64,000 nucleotides of DNA. It comes from Luscinia megarhynchos. Its lineage: Eukaryota; Chordata; Aves; Passeriformes; Turdidae. A program made the position numbers and the translations under genes. Under the pieces are notes generated by a model. It saw nothing but the letters and a program-made list of their open reading frames with translations. It searched no databases and had not been told where the DNA came from. Positions 8,749-19,391 of the stretch are shown here, one piece after another. The stretch covers positions 310,001-374,000 of the forward strand of contig JAPFBE010000032.1 in the NCBI GenBank assembly GCA_034336665.1, given 5' to 3'. The stretch's first letter is position 1. The number at the start of each line of letters is the position of its first letter.

Positions 8749-9140
8749 CGAGATTTCGGAGGGGCTCTCCACCTGCGGGAAGGCGTGCCCCACCATTTTT
8801 GGTGGCCCCGGGGACGGGGGCAGCCCCATCTCAATCTCGACCGACGAACCTAAAAGTTAGAAAAGCAAAAGTAAAGGAAGGAGGGCCCAGTTGACCCCTT
8901 AAATTTTGTGCAAAGTCCGGACGAAGACGCGGACGCGTAAGTATAAGGGGATCTGTTCGGGCGGGGTCGGGATCCCGGAGTACGGCGACGTGGTGTGTGT
9001 GTGAGAGGGGAGCTGGCAGCCAGATTCCCCAAGTGAGTGTGGACCCTTAGTAGTGCGGTTCCCACTGGCCCGCGAGGGCGTGGGCCACGAAACAGGGGAA
9101 GCGAAAGTGATTTTGGTGTGAGTGAAGGTACTCCGGAAGA

Positions 9141-10545
9141 ATGGGGCAGGGGAAAAGTAAACCTCCTGCAGACGTTAAACTCCCACCCATACCTAGAGAT
9201 AGTCCCTTGGGATTCTTGCTAGAGAATTGGGACCATTTTCCGGGAACGGGAGGGAAGGATAAGGCTAGGATGATACATTATTGTGTGGAAGTTTGGGGTG
9301 GGAAGGAGATTTCAAGAAAGGTGTTTTGGCCGATATTTGGGTCAACAGAGGATTGGGTAAAGCAGAGATTGAATATTTGGGTAAATACCAAAAAACCTGT
9401 TTGCTTAGAGGAAAGTGAATATGCAAAAATTTGGATAGCCCGCCCCGAGGTTTTTATCTTTAAATTGACCGAAAAATCAGAGGGTGGCAAAAATAAGAAA
9501 AAGGGGGGTAGGAAAGAAGAGACTCTGATAGTACCCCCCCCCATATGTGCCCAGTGCACCTCCCCCAGAGGAAAATTCGGACTCTGATCATTCAGACTAT
9601 TCAGGACCAGTCACTAGAGGTAGATCTAGGAAACAACAAGAAAATTTATTCCCATTGCGAGAGATGCCGATGGGAGGACCCCAGGCAGGAATAGGATTTA
9701 TATCTGTACCCCTCAGTTCAGGGGATGTTAGGGAGTTTAAGAAAGAAATGGGACATTTATTAGAAGACCCACTGGGAGTTGCTGAAAGAGTGGATCAATT
9801 TTTGGGTCCTAATATGTACACTTGGGAGGAATTACAATCTATTTTGAATATTCTGTTTACTGCTGAAGAGAAAAATATGATTAGGAGGGAAGGGATGCGT
9901 ATCTGGGGCCTTCAGCACGCCCTCAGGGTCCTGCAGCTAACATTAAATGGCCCCCTGCAGAATCCTCAATGGGATCACCAGAATCCTGCACATCGAACAC
10001 ACATGCAGGACTTAAGGGCAATTATAGTTCAGGGAATTAGAGAATCAGTCCCCGAGGGCCAGAACATCAATAAGGCATTTAATGAAAGACAAAAAGAAAG
10101 ATGAAACCCCCACAGAGTGGTTAGAGAGAGGTTGAGAAAAAATTTCCAGCTTTATTCAGGAATGGATCCGGATGGTCAAATGGGACAGGCGGTGTTGAAG
10201 GTACATTTTGTGTCTAAATCTTGGGAGGATATAAGGAAAAAAAGATACAAAAGCCGGAAGATTGGCAGGATAGAGGCTTAGATGAGCTGTTGAGAGAGGC
10301 CCAAAAGGTGTATGTCCGAGGGAAGAAGAGAGCCACAAAGCGACAGGTTAGAATGATGGTTGCTGCTGCAATGCAGAAAGTAGGGAACAAGATCGGGAGG
10401 GAGACACAGAGGCGACCAGTAAAAGAGTCTAGAGAATCTGGGAATTCTAAGGAGAGACAGGATATCAAGGTGTGTTTTTATTGTGGGAAAAAAAGGACAT
10501 TTCAAGAGAGAGTGTAGGGCCAGGATTCGGGATGAGAAGGAGTTT
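9141..10545 (+). pseudogene. gag: ERV-C gag, frameshifted
   Basis: It begins with MGQGKS, a myristoylation-type start. The matrix part is open from 9141 to 9587. The frame then shifts near a C homopolymer (about 9534-9542). The capsid part is open at 9547-10104 (SVPLSSGDVREFKKEM, then YTWEELQSIL) and is followed by a stop and another shift. The basic nucleocapsid part is at 10221-10517, with a zinc-knuckle start CFYCGKK. A run of A at about 10489-10495 throws the knuckle out of frame before its last ligands. The matrix, capsid and basic-NC layout is typical of class I Gag. Confidence 0.82.
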
Positions 10546-10623
10546 AAGGCAGATTAGAGGGGTCAGGGGCTCTATCTCTTGGGGACCCGAAACATCATAA
10601 GGAGCCCTTGATAAAAACTAAAA

Positions 10624-11001
10624 GTGGGTCCCCACGGCCAGGAAATAGTTTTTCTGGTTGACACAGGCGCTGAGAGATCAACTATTCAGTTTTTGCCAAA
10701 AGGATGTAGTTTATCCAAAGAGACTGCCACAGTGGTAGGAGCAAAAGGAGAACCCTTTGAGGTGGGGGTTATTAAAAGGGTGACAGTTGAATCAGAGTCA
10801 AAAATTGGGTTAGGAGATTTCTTGTTAGTATCAGAATCTGAATATAATTTATTAGGGAGAGACATGATTATAGAACTAGGAATTAAAATAGAAGTAGTAG
10901 AGAAGGAACTACAAATTAAACTCTGTCCTCTTAGAGTAGAAGATGAAGAAAAAATAAACCCTGAAATATGGCATAACCCCGGGAAACGTGAGGGCAGCTA
11001 A
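10624..11001 (+). pseudogene. pro: ERV-C protease segment
   Basis: This is the retroviral aspartic protease. The active-site motif VDTGAERS lies near residues 12-19 and the flap/C-terminal motif LLGRD near residues 77-81. The protease core is open, but the frame ends at TAA (10999-11001) before RT, so it is not joined to pol. Confidence 0.8.
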
Positions 11002-11079
11002 AAAATAGCCCCATTCTCGGTAATTATTAAAAATCCAGAGGTCCCGGTAAAAATAAAACAATATCCCATATCCCCCTGA

Positions 11080-11955
11080 GGGCCGAGTGGGGATTGAAAC
11101 CTGAGGTAGATAGGCTGTTAAGCAAGGGGCTGCTAGAACCATGTATGTCACCCTTCAACACACCAATACTCCCTGTAAAGCAAATCAGATGGCACTTATC
11201 GGTTAGTACACGATTTAAGAGAAATCAATAAACGCACAGTGGCTCGATTCCCCGTGGTGGCAAATCCATATACACTCTTAAGTAAATTGGGGCCTAATAA
11301 TCTATGGTATAGTGTCATAGATTTAAAGGATGCCTTTTGGGCTTGCCCTCTCGACGAGGCAAGCCGGGATTATTTTGCATTTGAATGGGAGGACCCTGAT
11401 ACCGGAAGGAGGCAACAGTTAAGGTGGACAGTGTTACCCCAGGGGTTCACAGAATCTCCAAATTTGTTTGGACAGGCACTGGAACAAATCTTGCAGGATT
11501 ATCAAACAAGACCGGGAGTAACCCTGATACAATATGTAGATGATATGCTTCTGGCAGGGGAATATGAGGAGGATGTGAGAAAAGAAAGTATAAGGCTATT
11601 GAATTTCCTAGGACTTAAGGGGTTAAAAGTTTCCAAAACTAAACTTCAGTTTGTAGAAGAGGAGGTAAAATATTTGGGGCACTATTTAAAGAAGGGGGAG
11701 AAGAAAATAGACCCTGAAAGGATCCAAGCAATTATGTCACTACCTATTCCAAAGAATAAGAGACAGATTCGTCAAATTTTGGGACTCACTGGGTACTGCA
11801 GACAGTGGATTGAAAATTACAGCAGTAAAGCTAGATTTCTTTACCATAAATTAACACAGGAAGGATTAGTAAAATGGAGTCGGGAGGACACAGAAAAACT
11901 TCAAGAATTAAAGGAAAGCTTAGTCCATGCCCCGGGTCTTAAGCCTCGGATTTGA
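11080..11955 (+). pseudogene. pol: ERV-C reverse transcriptase
   Basis: RT motifs are in order: VIDLKDAFWACPL (catalytic Asp 1) near 11317-11350, LPQGFTESPNLFGQAL, then YVDDMLLAG with the catalytic Asp pair near 11530-11557. A connection-like stretch (LGLTGYCRQWI) follows. A long open frame covers 11239-11955. The N-terminal part (11080-11238) is in another frame and the frame stops at 11953-11955. RT proper looks catalytically complete but the polyprotein is split. Confidence 0.85.
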
Positions 11956-12402
11956 GGAGACCATTTTTCTTGTTTGTGAATATAGAAGAGGGAATTGCAT
12001 TTGGGGTACTTACCCAGGACTGGGCAGGGAAAAAAGAAGCCTGTTGCATATTTATCAAAAATTTTAGATCCTGTGAGTAGGGGCTGGCCGACCTGTTTAC
12101 AAATAGTGGCCGGATGTGCCCTATTGGTGGAAGAAGCTAGAAAAATCACCTTTAATGGTAATATTAAAGTAATGTCCCCTCACAACATCCGGAGTATATT
12201 ACAACAAAAAAGCAGAGAAATGGATTTCAGATGCTAGACTTCTAAAGTATGAAGGAATTCTGGTAGAGGCACCTAATTTGACATTAGAAACCACTACACT
12301 ACAGAACCCGGCTGCATTTTTTATACCGGAGAGCCAGAGCATGAGTTCTTAGCCCATGACTGTATAGCTACAATAGAGGAGCAGACAAAGATCAGACCGG
12401 AT

Positions 12403-12924
12403 TTGGAAGAAGAGGAGTTAGAAAGTGGTGAAAAACTTGTTGTGGATGGATCCTCCAGGATAATAGAGGGAAGGAGGAAATCAGGGTATGCAATAGTGCA
12501 AGGTCCAAAATTACAGGTGGTAGAGTCGGGTGCATTAGATAAATCATGGTCTGCACAGGCATGCGAATTATATGCAATATTAAGGGCCTTAAAACTTCTT
12601 GAGGGGAAGGAAGGGACAATATACACTGATTCCAGATATGGATTTGGAGTAGTACATACATTCGGAAAGCTATGGGAAGAAAGGGGGCCCTCATTAACTC
12701 ACAGGGAAAAAGATTTGATACATCAGAAACTTATAGTTGAAATATTAAAAGCCCTGAGAGGGCCGAGGAAGTTAGCAGTGGTACATTTAAAGGGACACCA
12801 ACGAGGAATGGATTTGAGAAGCAGGGGAAATAACGCCGCGGATCAGGGAAGCAAACAGGCAGCCCTAAAGGAGATGGTCCTAAAAGAAAAAAGGGGGCAA
12901 AGAGATGAGGATGAAGTCGAGTAA
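12403..12924 (+). pseudogene. pol: ERV-C RNase H segment
   Basis: An open stretch of 173 codons has the RNase H pattern: VVDGSS (first Asp), CELYAILRAL (Glu), YTDSRYGF (Asp), then HLKGHQRG and an NNAADQ-type end. This form with the conserved histidine region is class I-like. Stops separate it from RT (12238-12350 region) and from integrase. Confidence 0.85.
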
Positions 12925-12926
12925 CA

Positions 12927-13758
12927 ATGAAAACACTGACACAATTTTTACGTAATGAGGAAAAAGAGAAACTTAAAAGGATGGGGGGTTACAGAAGAAT
13001 CAGGAAAGTGGATATTAGCAGATGGCCGAGAGGTGCTACCAAAAGCAGTAGCTCAAAAGAATATTGTATAAGTTACATCAGAAAACTCATTGGGGAGCCC
13101 AGGGGGCTGGTAGATCACTTTGCCACTAAATACATGAGCATCGGACTCCACGATTTAGCTAAATATATCACAAAGGGATGTCCTACCTGTCTGCAGGTAA
13201 ATCGAAGTAACCTCAGAAAACTACCCCATGGGGGAAGGCCTCTAGCAAAGCGGCCCTTTGCAAATATCCAAGTAGATTTTACTGAATTGCCAAAGGTAGG
13301 AAGGATTAAATATCTTTTGGTGGTAGTAGATCATCTCACCCACTATGTAGAAGCCTTCCCAACATCAAGAGAAACTGCACAGACAGTAGTAAAAGTTTTA
13401 CTAGAGGAGATAGTCCCCAGATATGGTGTACCAGAAACAATTGACTCGATAGAGGGTCATGAAGTTTACATCAAAGGTAACTCAAGAGTTAGCAGAAGCA
13501 TTAGGAATAAAATGGCAACATCATACTCCCTGGCATCCTCAGAGTTCAGGCCGAGTAGAAAGAATGAATGGGGAAATAAAGAAACAGCTGACTAAGTTGG
13601 TACTAGAAACGAAGCTATCCTGGGTTAAATGTGTTCCATTAGCCTTGCTGAATATTCGGACTCAACCCCCGGAAGCAGATCTGGGGATTTCCCCATTCGA
13701 AATGTTATATGGTATGCCTTATAATTTAGAAAGGGCACAAACAAATCCAAAACGTTAG
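12927..13758 (+). pseudogene. pol: ERV-C integrase, frameshifted
   Basis: The zinc-binding end is recognisable (CPTCLQVNRSN), then the core begins QVDFTELPKVG (first catalytic Asp). A frameshift near 13445 falls at the second Asp region. The rest of the core is open at 13459-13758, with WHPQSSGRVERMN carrying the catalytic Glu. Downstream (13760-14000) only fragments of the C-terminal domain remain. Confidence 0.82.
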
Positions 13759-14357
13759 TGAACGATACATTAACAAGTATATAGTAACCCTGATGAAATT
13801 CAGGAAACAGTTATGGGAAAAGGGAATGTTGGCCCAGAGACCACCGTTAAATCTTGTATTACATCAGGTTCAGCCCGAGACTGGGTACTAGTCCGGAGTT
13901 GGAAGGAAAATCCCGATAACACCTAAGTGGGAAGGACCTTACCAGGTGTTGCTGACAACGGACTCAGCAGTACGCACTGTAGAAAAAGGGTGGACTCACG
14001 CAAGCCGGATCAAAGGACCAGTAAATCCGTCTAAATTCACCGACCATCCTGAGTGGGGAGGTAAGAGGCACACCTGGGGATTTAAAGCTAACACTGCAGA
14101 AGAAAGTGCAACCTTGAAGGACTTTATTCTTCTACTTCCTTTGGGACATGGAAACCTATACCCGACACCACATGGATGCTGAACCTTGGGATCCACAGTA
14201 CTTTTCTTTCACAATAGAAAACAGAAAAACAGGGGTACCACTAGAAGGTGGGGAAAGTGTACTAAGTGCAGAGGTTAAACTCAAATGTAATGCTGAAAAA
14301 CTGCTGGGGAAATTGTAATCCGTTTGTATGCTTTGTCTGTTTAGTTTGTAAGGAGGA

Positions 14358-14738
14358 GTGGTGGGCCCATTGTCGCGAACGGTTACATCCCTAGAGGGGT
14401 GTGTCACAATTGTTACTGGAATCGGCGAGGCTCACTTCTCAGGTCCTAGCCACCGTGAGTGGCTCGCGGGGGGCTTTCAGTGGGATCTAAAAAAGTGGTG
14501 GGAAATTTTTTCAAAGGTGAACCCTCAATTTTACTGCTACCACTCTAATGAACCTACCCCATTTGTAGCCAAAATTGTAGCTGCCCTGTGTAGGCTGTGG
14601 GTACCCGAACTCAGTTGCTATACTCCTCTAATTAAAGCCCGCAAGTGGAGCAGGTATATTAAACGTATCAAAAGCATGGGCAAACACCCCCTCCCTGAAG
14701 AGTACTCTTGCTGCCGAGAAGATGGAATCCCCCCATAG
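14358..14738 (+). CDS. Unassigned ORF between pol and env in ERV-C (126 aa)
   Basis: A 126-codon ORF lies upstream of the env signal-peptide region and in the same reading phase as it (14793). It is separated from it by a single in-frame TAG at 14736-14738. Composition: several Cys and Trp (LKKWWEIF, LSCYTPL, EYSCCRED), with a basic patch KARKWSRYIKRIKS. No domain is recognised. It may be a long Env leader broken by a stop, an accessory ORF, or chance. No function is proposed. Confidence 0.4.
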   Translation: MVGPLSRTVTSLEGCVTIVTGIGEAHFSGPSHREWLAGGFQWDLKKWWEIFSKVNPQFYCYHSNEPTPFVAKIVAALCRLWVPELSCYTPLIKARKWSRYIKRIKSMGKHPLPEEYSCCREDGIPP

Positions 14739-14792
14739 CTCGCTGCAACCGAAGTTGATGGGCTGCAGGCAGAGGAGAAAAATATTTGTGGA

Positions 14793-16653
14793 GTGGGTTG
14801 CCCACGGGCACAGAGGAGACTAAAGGTGGGGACCCAAAGGCGATGGGAGGGCAGGTTACAGAAACAATGGGATAGTAATCACCACTGGCAGACAAGTTGC
14901 GGGCATTGGGGAAGCTACTACCTCCAGTTAGGAATAATTTGTTTGATGTCCCTAAAAGGAGTACATGCAAGCCACGAACCGTTTAAATGGTCACTTATAA
15001 AATGGGAAGGTCAGAGAGAAATTCAAACACAAACTACTTCGGGAAGTCCCAGCTTTAACATAACTCTAGATGATCTACTTGACAGGACAGGTTCTAGCCC
15101 CTATAGTGTATTCTACATGTGTCCAGCATCTAACCCAGGGGAGGTCATACTGTAACTACCCCCGGAGAATTTTACTGTGGATATTGGGGCTGTGAAACAA
15201 TTTCCCTAGGATGGTCGGGTCCAAATCCAAGATAAGTACTTAAGAGTTGAAAGAGGTCCACATGGATGTAAAACCCTGGACAGATCCATCAGGGGTGGTA
15301 ACTTATATCGGTACTTGTAAATGGGTCTATCTTAATGTCACGCAACCCCAAGACCCGGGATGGGTAGTAGGAAAATTCTGGGGAGTTAGAATATGGGAAC
15401 CCGGGAAAGACCGAGGAGGACATATTGTTATAAAGAAGGAAATTATACCCCACGATCCTCAGCCTGTTGGACCAAATCCTATAATGACAGACTCAAAAGC
15501 CACAATAACGGATCAGAGTAACTTAGACAACATAAGCCAAGAAAGTTTTACAGAGACCAAAAATGAATCACAGCTAATAAAGACAACAGCCGTGACACAA
15601 CCCAGTAAAGGGCCCCTGTGGAAAATCCTACAAGCCACCTTTAGGGTGTTAAATAGTACATACCCCAATTTGACTAAAGAGTGCTGGTTATGTTACAGTA
15701 TTAATCCACCCTTTTATGAGGCCTTAGGTTCTGTAGCAAAATCTAAAAGAATAAATGGGACCAATCCCTCCTTGTGCCTTTGGAAAAGGGGAAAAGAAAG
15801 CACCCCAGGGGTATCGATGGCTCAGGTAAATGGGAAGGGGAGGTGTATAGGCAACATACCTCGAGATAAGGACCACCTCTGCGGGGTAAAAATGGCTGTA
15901 ACCGACTCGCAGAACCCGCCCAATGGTTAATCCCTGCTGCAAATACCAAGTGGGTCTGTAACACATTAGGGGTAACCCCGCGTATATCAATACCTAATTT
16001 CAACGAAACATCCGAATACTGCATTCAGGTCATGATAGTTCCCCAATCGTATACCCACCCAAAGGACTATGTGTATAAACATCAAACCACTCCAGGACAC
16101 CACCTGGTAAACGCGGGAACCGCTTTTACAGCCCCTTACAGTTGCTGTATTATTAACATTAGGAGGTGCTGGAGTAGGAACAGGAGTAGCTTCTTTAGTA
16201 AAACCAACAGCAAGAATTTAAAAATCTTAGAGTCTCAGTAGATGAAGACCTAAATAGAATAGAAAAAGCAATAGACGGTCTTGTAAAATCAGTAAGATCT
16301 CTTTCGGAAGTTGTATTACAGAATAGGCGGGATTAGACCTGTTATTTTTACAGCAAGGGGGATTGTGTGTAGCTTTACAGGAAGAATGTTGTACCTATAC
16401 GGACCACACTGGGATAGCAATTGACACCATGGCTGAGTCTCGAAAACAACTGGAGCAACGTAAAAAGGATAGAGAAGCCCGGCAAAGTTGGTATGAATCT
16501 TGGTTTAACTATTCTCCCTGGTTAACAACTTTGTTGTCTACCATAGCAGGACCATTAATCTTGCTAATTTTAGGACTCACCTTTGGCCCTTGCATCTTTA
16601 ACAGAATCATTAGCATAGTAAAAGTAGGTTATAAGCAGCTCACCTCATGTTAA
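14793..16653 (+). pseudogene. env: ERV-C env (SU and TM), frameshifted
   Basis: The N-terminal frame (14793-15155) has a signal-peptide-like core (LQLGIICLMSLKGVHA). The SU frame at 15247-15930 has many N-glycosylation sites and the CWLC motif (near residues 142-145), which forms the labile SU-TM disulfide in gamma-type envelopes. The TM frame at 16363-16653 has the CX6CC-type motif (CVALQEECC) and a membrane anchor ([16 protein letters not shown]). The immunosuppressive-like segment just upstream is out of frame (about 16310-16360). Several stops and shifts prevent a single product. Confidence 0.85.
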
Positions 16654-16758
16654 TACCAGAGCAAAAATATGAAGCCTTGAATGGAGAAGAAACAGAAAAC
16701 TATTTAGAATTAAGTAAAAAAGAATTACAAAGATTTAGCTGAACAAAAGTAGGATATA

Positions 16759-16772
16759 GAAAAAGGGGGGAT
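16759..16772 (+). promoter_or_regulatory. Polypurine tract, ERV-C
   Basis: GAAAAAGGGGGGAT abuts the 3' LTR start. This is the plus-strand primer position for reverse transcription. Confidence 0.8.
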
Positions 16773-17322
16773 TGTGATAGATAAGGAACCTTTTGTTCTA
16801 GCCTGACAGACCTTTGAGAAAGATATCGCCCTAGGCCTGTGGAGCCAGGATGAGGTAAATTGTTTTATTGCTTTGCTTTGCTTGCCAAGAAGATGTTAAT
16901 TGTTTAGCTTTGCTAGCCAGACAGACCTTGAGAGTTAATCACTTTGCTTTACTTGCATAAATCACATATCTAAGTGTTAGCAAGTTCCCAAGAAACCGCC
17001 GGATCACCCTATAAGGAGGAGGGGGGGTTAGCAAGACAAAACAGAGAAAGAAGCTCCTCACCTTCATCCCTCGACCACCAGAAGGCAGAAAAAGACCCCT
17101 AGCAACTGGAAGAGCATGCGCAAATTACTAAAAACACGTAATCCAGAAACAACTTAAAAGGGACCAACTGCGGGGGGGGGTTGCGGCAGTTGGTGGAGCG
17201 GGCTCTGCTCGACTCCCTTGCCGCCCGGCGCAGCGCTGATCTTTACTTTTGCTTTTCTGTGACCAATAAATTTTTCAATTTTTGATTCGATCTCGCATGG
17301 TCCATTGTACTCATTTATAACA
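16773..17322 (+). repeat. ERV-C 3' LTR
   Basis: It begins TGTGATAG and ends TTATAACA, then the target duplication CAGGG. Compared with the 5' LTR it has small insertions in the first 60 bases (a TA, a T, a C) and one A/G change at about 17051. Otherwise it matches by eye. Confidence 0.9.
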
Positions 17323-17432
17323 CAGGGTACACGAGAAGATGCCAACCACTGCAGTGAAGAAAGGGCCTCCCTAAGCTGCTCAACTCACTTATCTTGCTTC
17401 ATTCAGGACAAGCTCCAGCTGACAGCACCTTC

Positions 17433-17761
17433 TGTAGAGAATGTTACTCCCCCTAAAATCTATCCCTGGAATTCCATCCCATAATTACTGAATGCTTAGC
17501 AACCAACTCCCCATCCCCCTTATCAAAAACCCTGCTATCTTTTTAGATTTCTATTGGCTCTTAAAGCCAACAAGTTATTGGTCCTTTTTTACTTAAGAAT
17601 TTTAAGATAATTGGTTAGTTTAAAAGCTGTAGTTTTATTGGTAGAAATTACAATCCTCTGTAAACCTATAAAAGTCCTTTGTTATCTGATATATTCAGAC
17701 ATCGTTGTACCCCCCTTTGAAGAAGTAAAGCTATCTTCAGAACCAGTGCCGCGTTGTCTCA
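17433..17761 (+). repeat. Probable solo LTR, ends uncertain
   Basis: The segment has the order CCAAT-like words (ATTGGT), a TATA-like CCTATAAAAG at about 17666-17675 and an AGTAAAG polyadenylation-like signal at about 17724. It starts TGTAGAGAATG and ends GTCTCA. Similar words ACCTTC and ACCTTTC flank it, so the target duplication is imperfect. Family is unknown. Confidence 0.4.
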
Positions 17762-18736
17762 ACCTTTCTGTACTCTGCTAGTGGGTAGCTGTTAGCCCGC
17801 CAGCCACAAGTCTAGAGAAATCTAGACCTGAAGCTGTTAGGCTTTGGGATTGGAAAGCACCAACCCAGGAAAAAACAGCTACAACCTTCCTCCTGCCAGC
17901 ACCTTTGGGGCTGACCAGTCTCCCCAGCAAGATCCTGGGCAGGGGAGGAGTATGCTGTGGGAAGGCGCTTGCCCATGCAGCTCCCATGGGTCTCTGCTGC
18001 AGGGGTGGCCCCTGGAAAAGAGCATGGATTGGGGTCAAATACAGTCCTTGGGGCTGCTGGTGGTGGAGATGCATGGGGGTGAGGGAGACCCGAGCCATGC
18101 TCCCTGATAGGTGCAGGTGTTGATGTGGGGGACACCTTTAGCCCCCCCAGCAGTTTTACATAGCTCCAGTGCAGGGTGGATGCTCTCAGTGCCACTGTGA
18201 GTACTGCCCCCATGAGGAACCATGGAACCATGTCTTAGAGGTGGCAAGGAAAAAAGATGAGGGTTTCCAGCCCTTGTGATGGATTTAATTAGCATTTACA
18301 ATTATGAAGTAGCAGGAAAGGCTTTGGGGAGCTGGGACACATACACCCTACTCTCCTAAACACTGCTTGCCCCAGCCTCCACAGCAGAGATGCCAGGGTA
18401 GATCTGCTAGGGTCTTGCTGAATGGTCACATCCCCAAACTGTCAGGAAGAAATTCACCCAATACCAGAGCTGAGGAAGGCTTTTGGAAGCATCCTAGAGA
18501 GCTCCCATCAGGGGAGGAGAACCTTCCCAGGTGGCTGGTTCCTTCCCTGGCTGGAGCTGCCCCTCTTCGTCTTGCACTGATGAACAGGTAGGACAAAATG
18601 AAAGCAAAGCCAGTAACTGCATCCACCCTGCTTGGAGGAGCACAGGGCAGCAAAGTACAGGCAGGGAAGCAGCCCTGGAGTTTTCAGGTGCCAGTTATCC
18701 TCAGAAAGGGAAGTGCCAGCCTGAGAGGGACAGGCC
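17762..18736. other. Intergenic sequence, no feature recognised
   Basis: GC-moderate DNA with many short overlapping frames on both strands and no protein homology that I recognise. Confidence 0.4.
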
Positions 18737-18743
18737 ATCCTTA

Positions 18744-19098
18744 TGTGGACACTACTGAAGGCCTAGGCAGATTTCAGCCAGACCTTTTCTCATGTTCTGA
18801 GTCTTTTTCTCAGGACATGACACTTTCTCAGCTCCAGCCCAGATTTTTCCCAGGGTGATAGCTTTCTTACAAATAGAAAGGAATTAATAAACATAAGATT
18901 AGCACCTGGTGTTGACCGTGGGACAGTGCATGATGTACATGACATGGGATGTTTTCTCCTATTGCCCAATGAACTGCTGTCCCGTTTGAGATTAGCGAAC
19001 AGTTCTATAAATATAGGTCCGGTTTTAATAAAGTGCCTTTTTTCCTTCCACCGAAGAAGTGTGTTGCTATTATTTGCCACTCGTAGCAAACAGTGACA
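18744..19098 (+). repeat. ERV-B copy 1, 5' LTR
   Basis: It starts TGTGGACACTACTGAAGG and ends AACAGTGACA. A CTATAAATA box lies near 19006 and a TTTAATAAA polyadenylation signal near 19024-19032. Confidence 0.9.
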
Positions 19099-19100
19099 AT

Positions 19101-19120
19101 TGGAGGTGTCCACCGAGATT
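19101..19120 (+). promoter_or_regulatory. Primer-binding site, tRNA-Gln type (ERV-B copy 1)
   Basis: TGGAGGTGTCCACCGAGATT matches the complement of the tRNA-Gln 3' end apart from one inserted base. The second ERV-B copy has the same site with two substitutions (38534-38552). Confidence 0.75.
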
Positions 19121-19391
19121 GAATTTGACGGAGATTGCCCGGGACTCGTCCTCGGGAAGCCGAGCAGCGGGAGCCATGGCACGGAGTCCTGCGGTGCAGA
19201 GCTGCTCAGCCCGGAGAGGCGCAGAGCCGTGCGGCCTCGTCGGCGTGCGGGGAGCCTGGACAGCAGAGCCAGCGGAGCCGAGAGCCGTCTGGGAGTCACG
19301 AGTAGCGTCGGACTGTTTTCTCCCTCATCGTAGAGAGGTACTGTTTTTGTTTCCCCCCCAGCTTAGCAGCTAGGTTGGAAACTTTGTAATA

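Larger units (their letters stand above)
8182..17322 (+). mobile_element. ERV-C: full-length class I (gammaretrovirus-like) provirus, coding-defective
   Basis: A 9.1-kb provirus with two LTRs, tRNA-His-type primer site, gag, pro, RT, RNase H, integrase, SU/TM env and polypurine tract in standard order. It is flanked by the 5-bp direct repeat CAGGG (8177-8181 and 17323-17327). The LTRs differ by about one substitution and three small indels by eye, implying recent insertion. Yet gag, pol and env each carry several frameshifts or stops. Gag, pro and pol read as separate broken segments. Confidence 0.9.
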
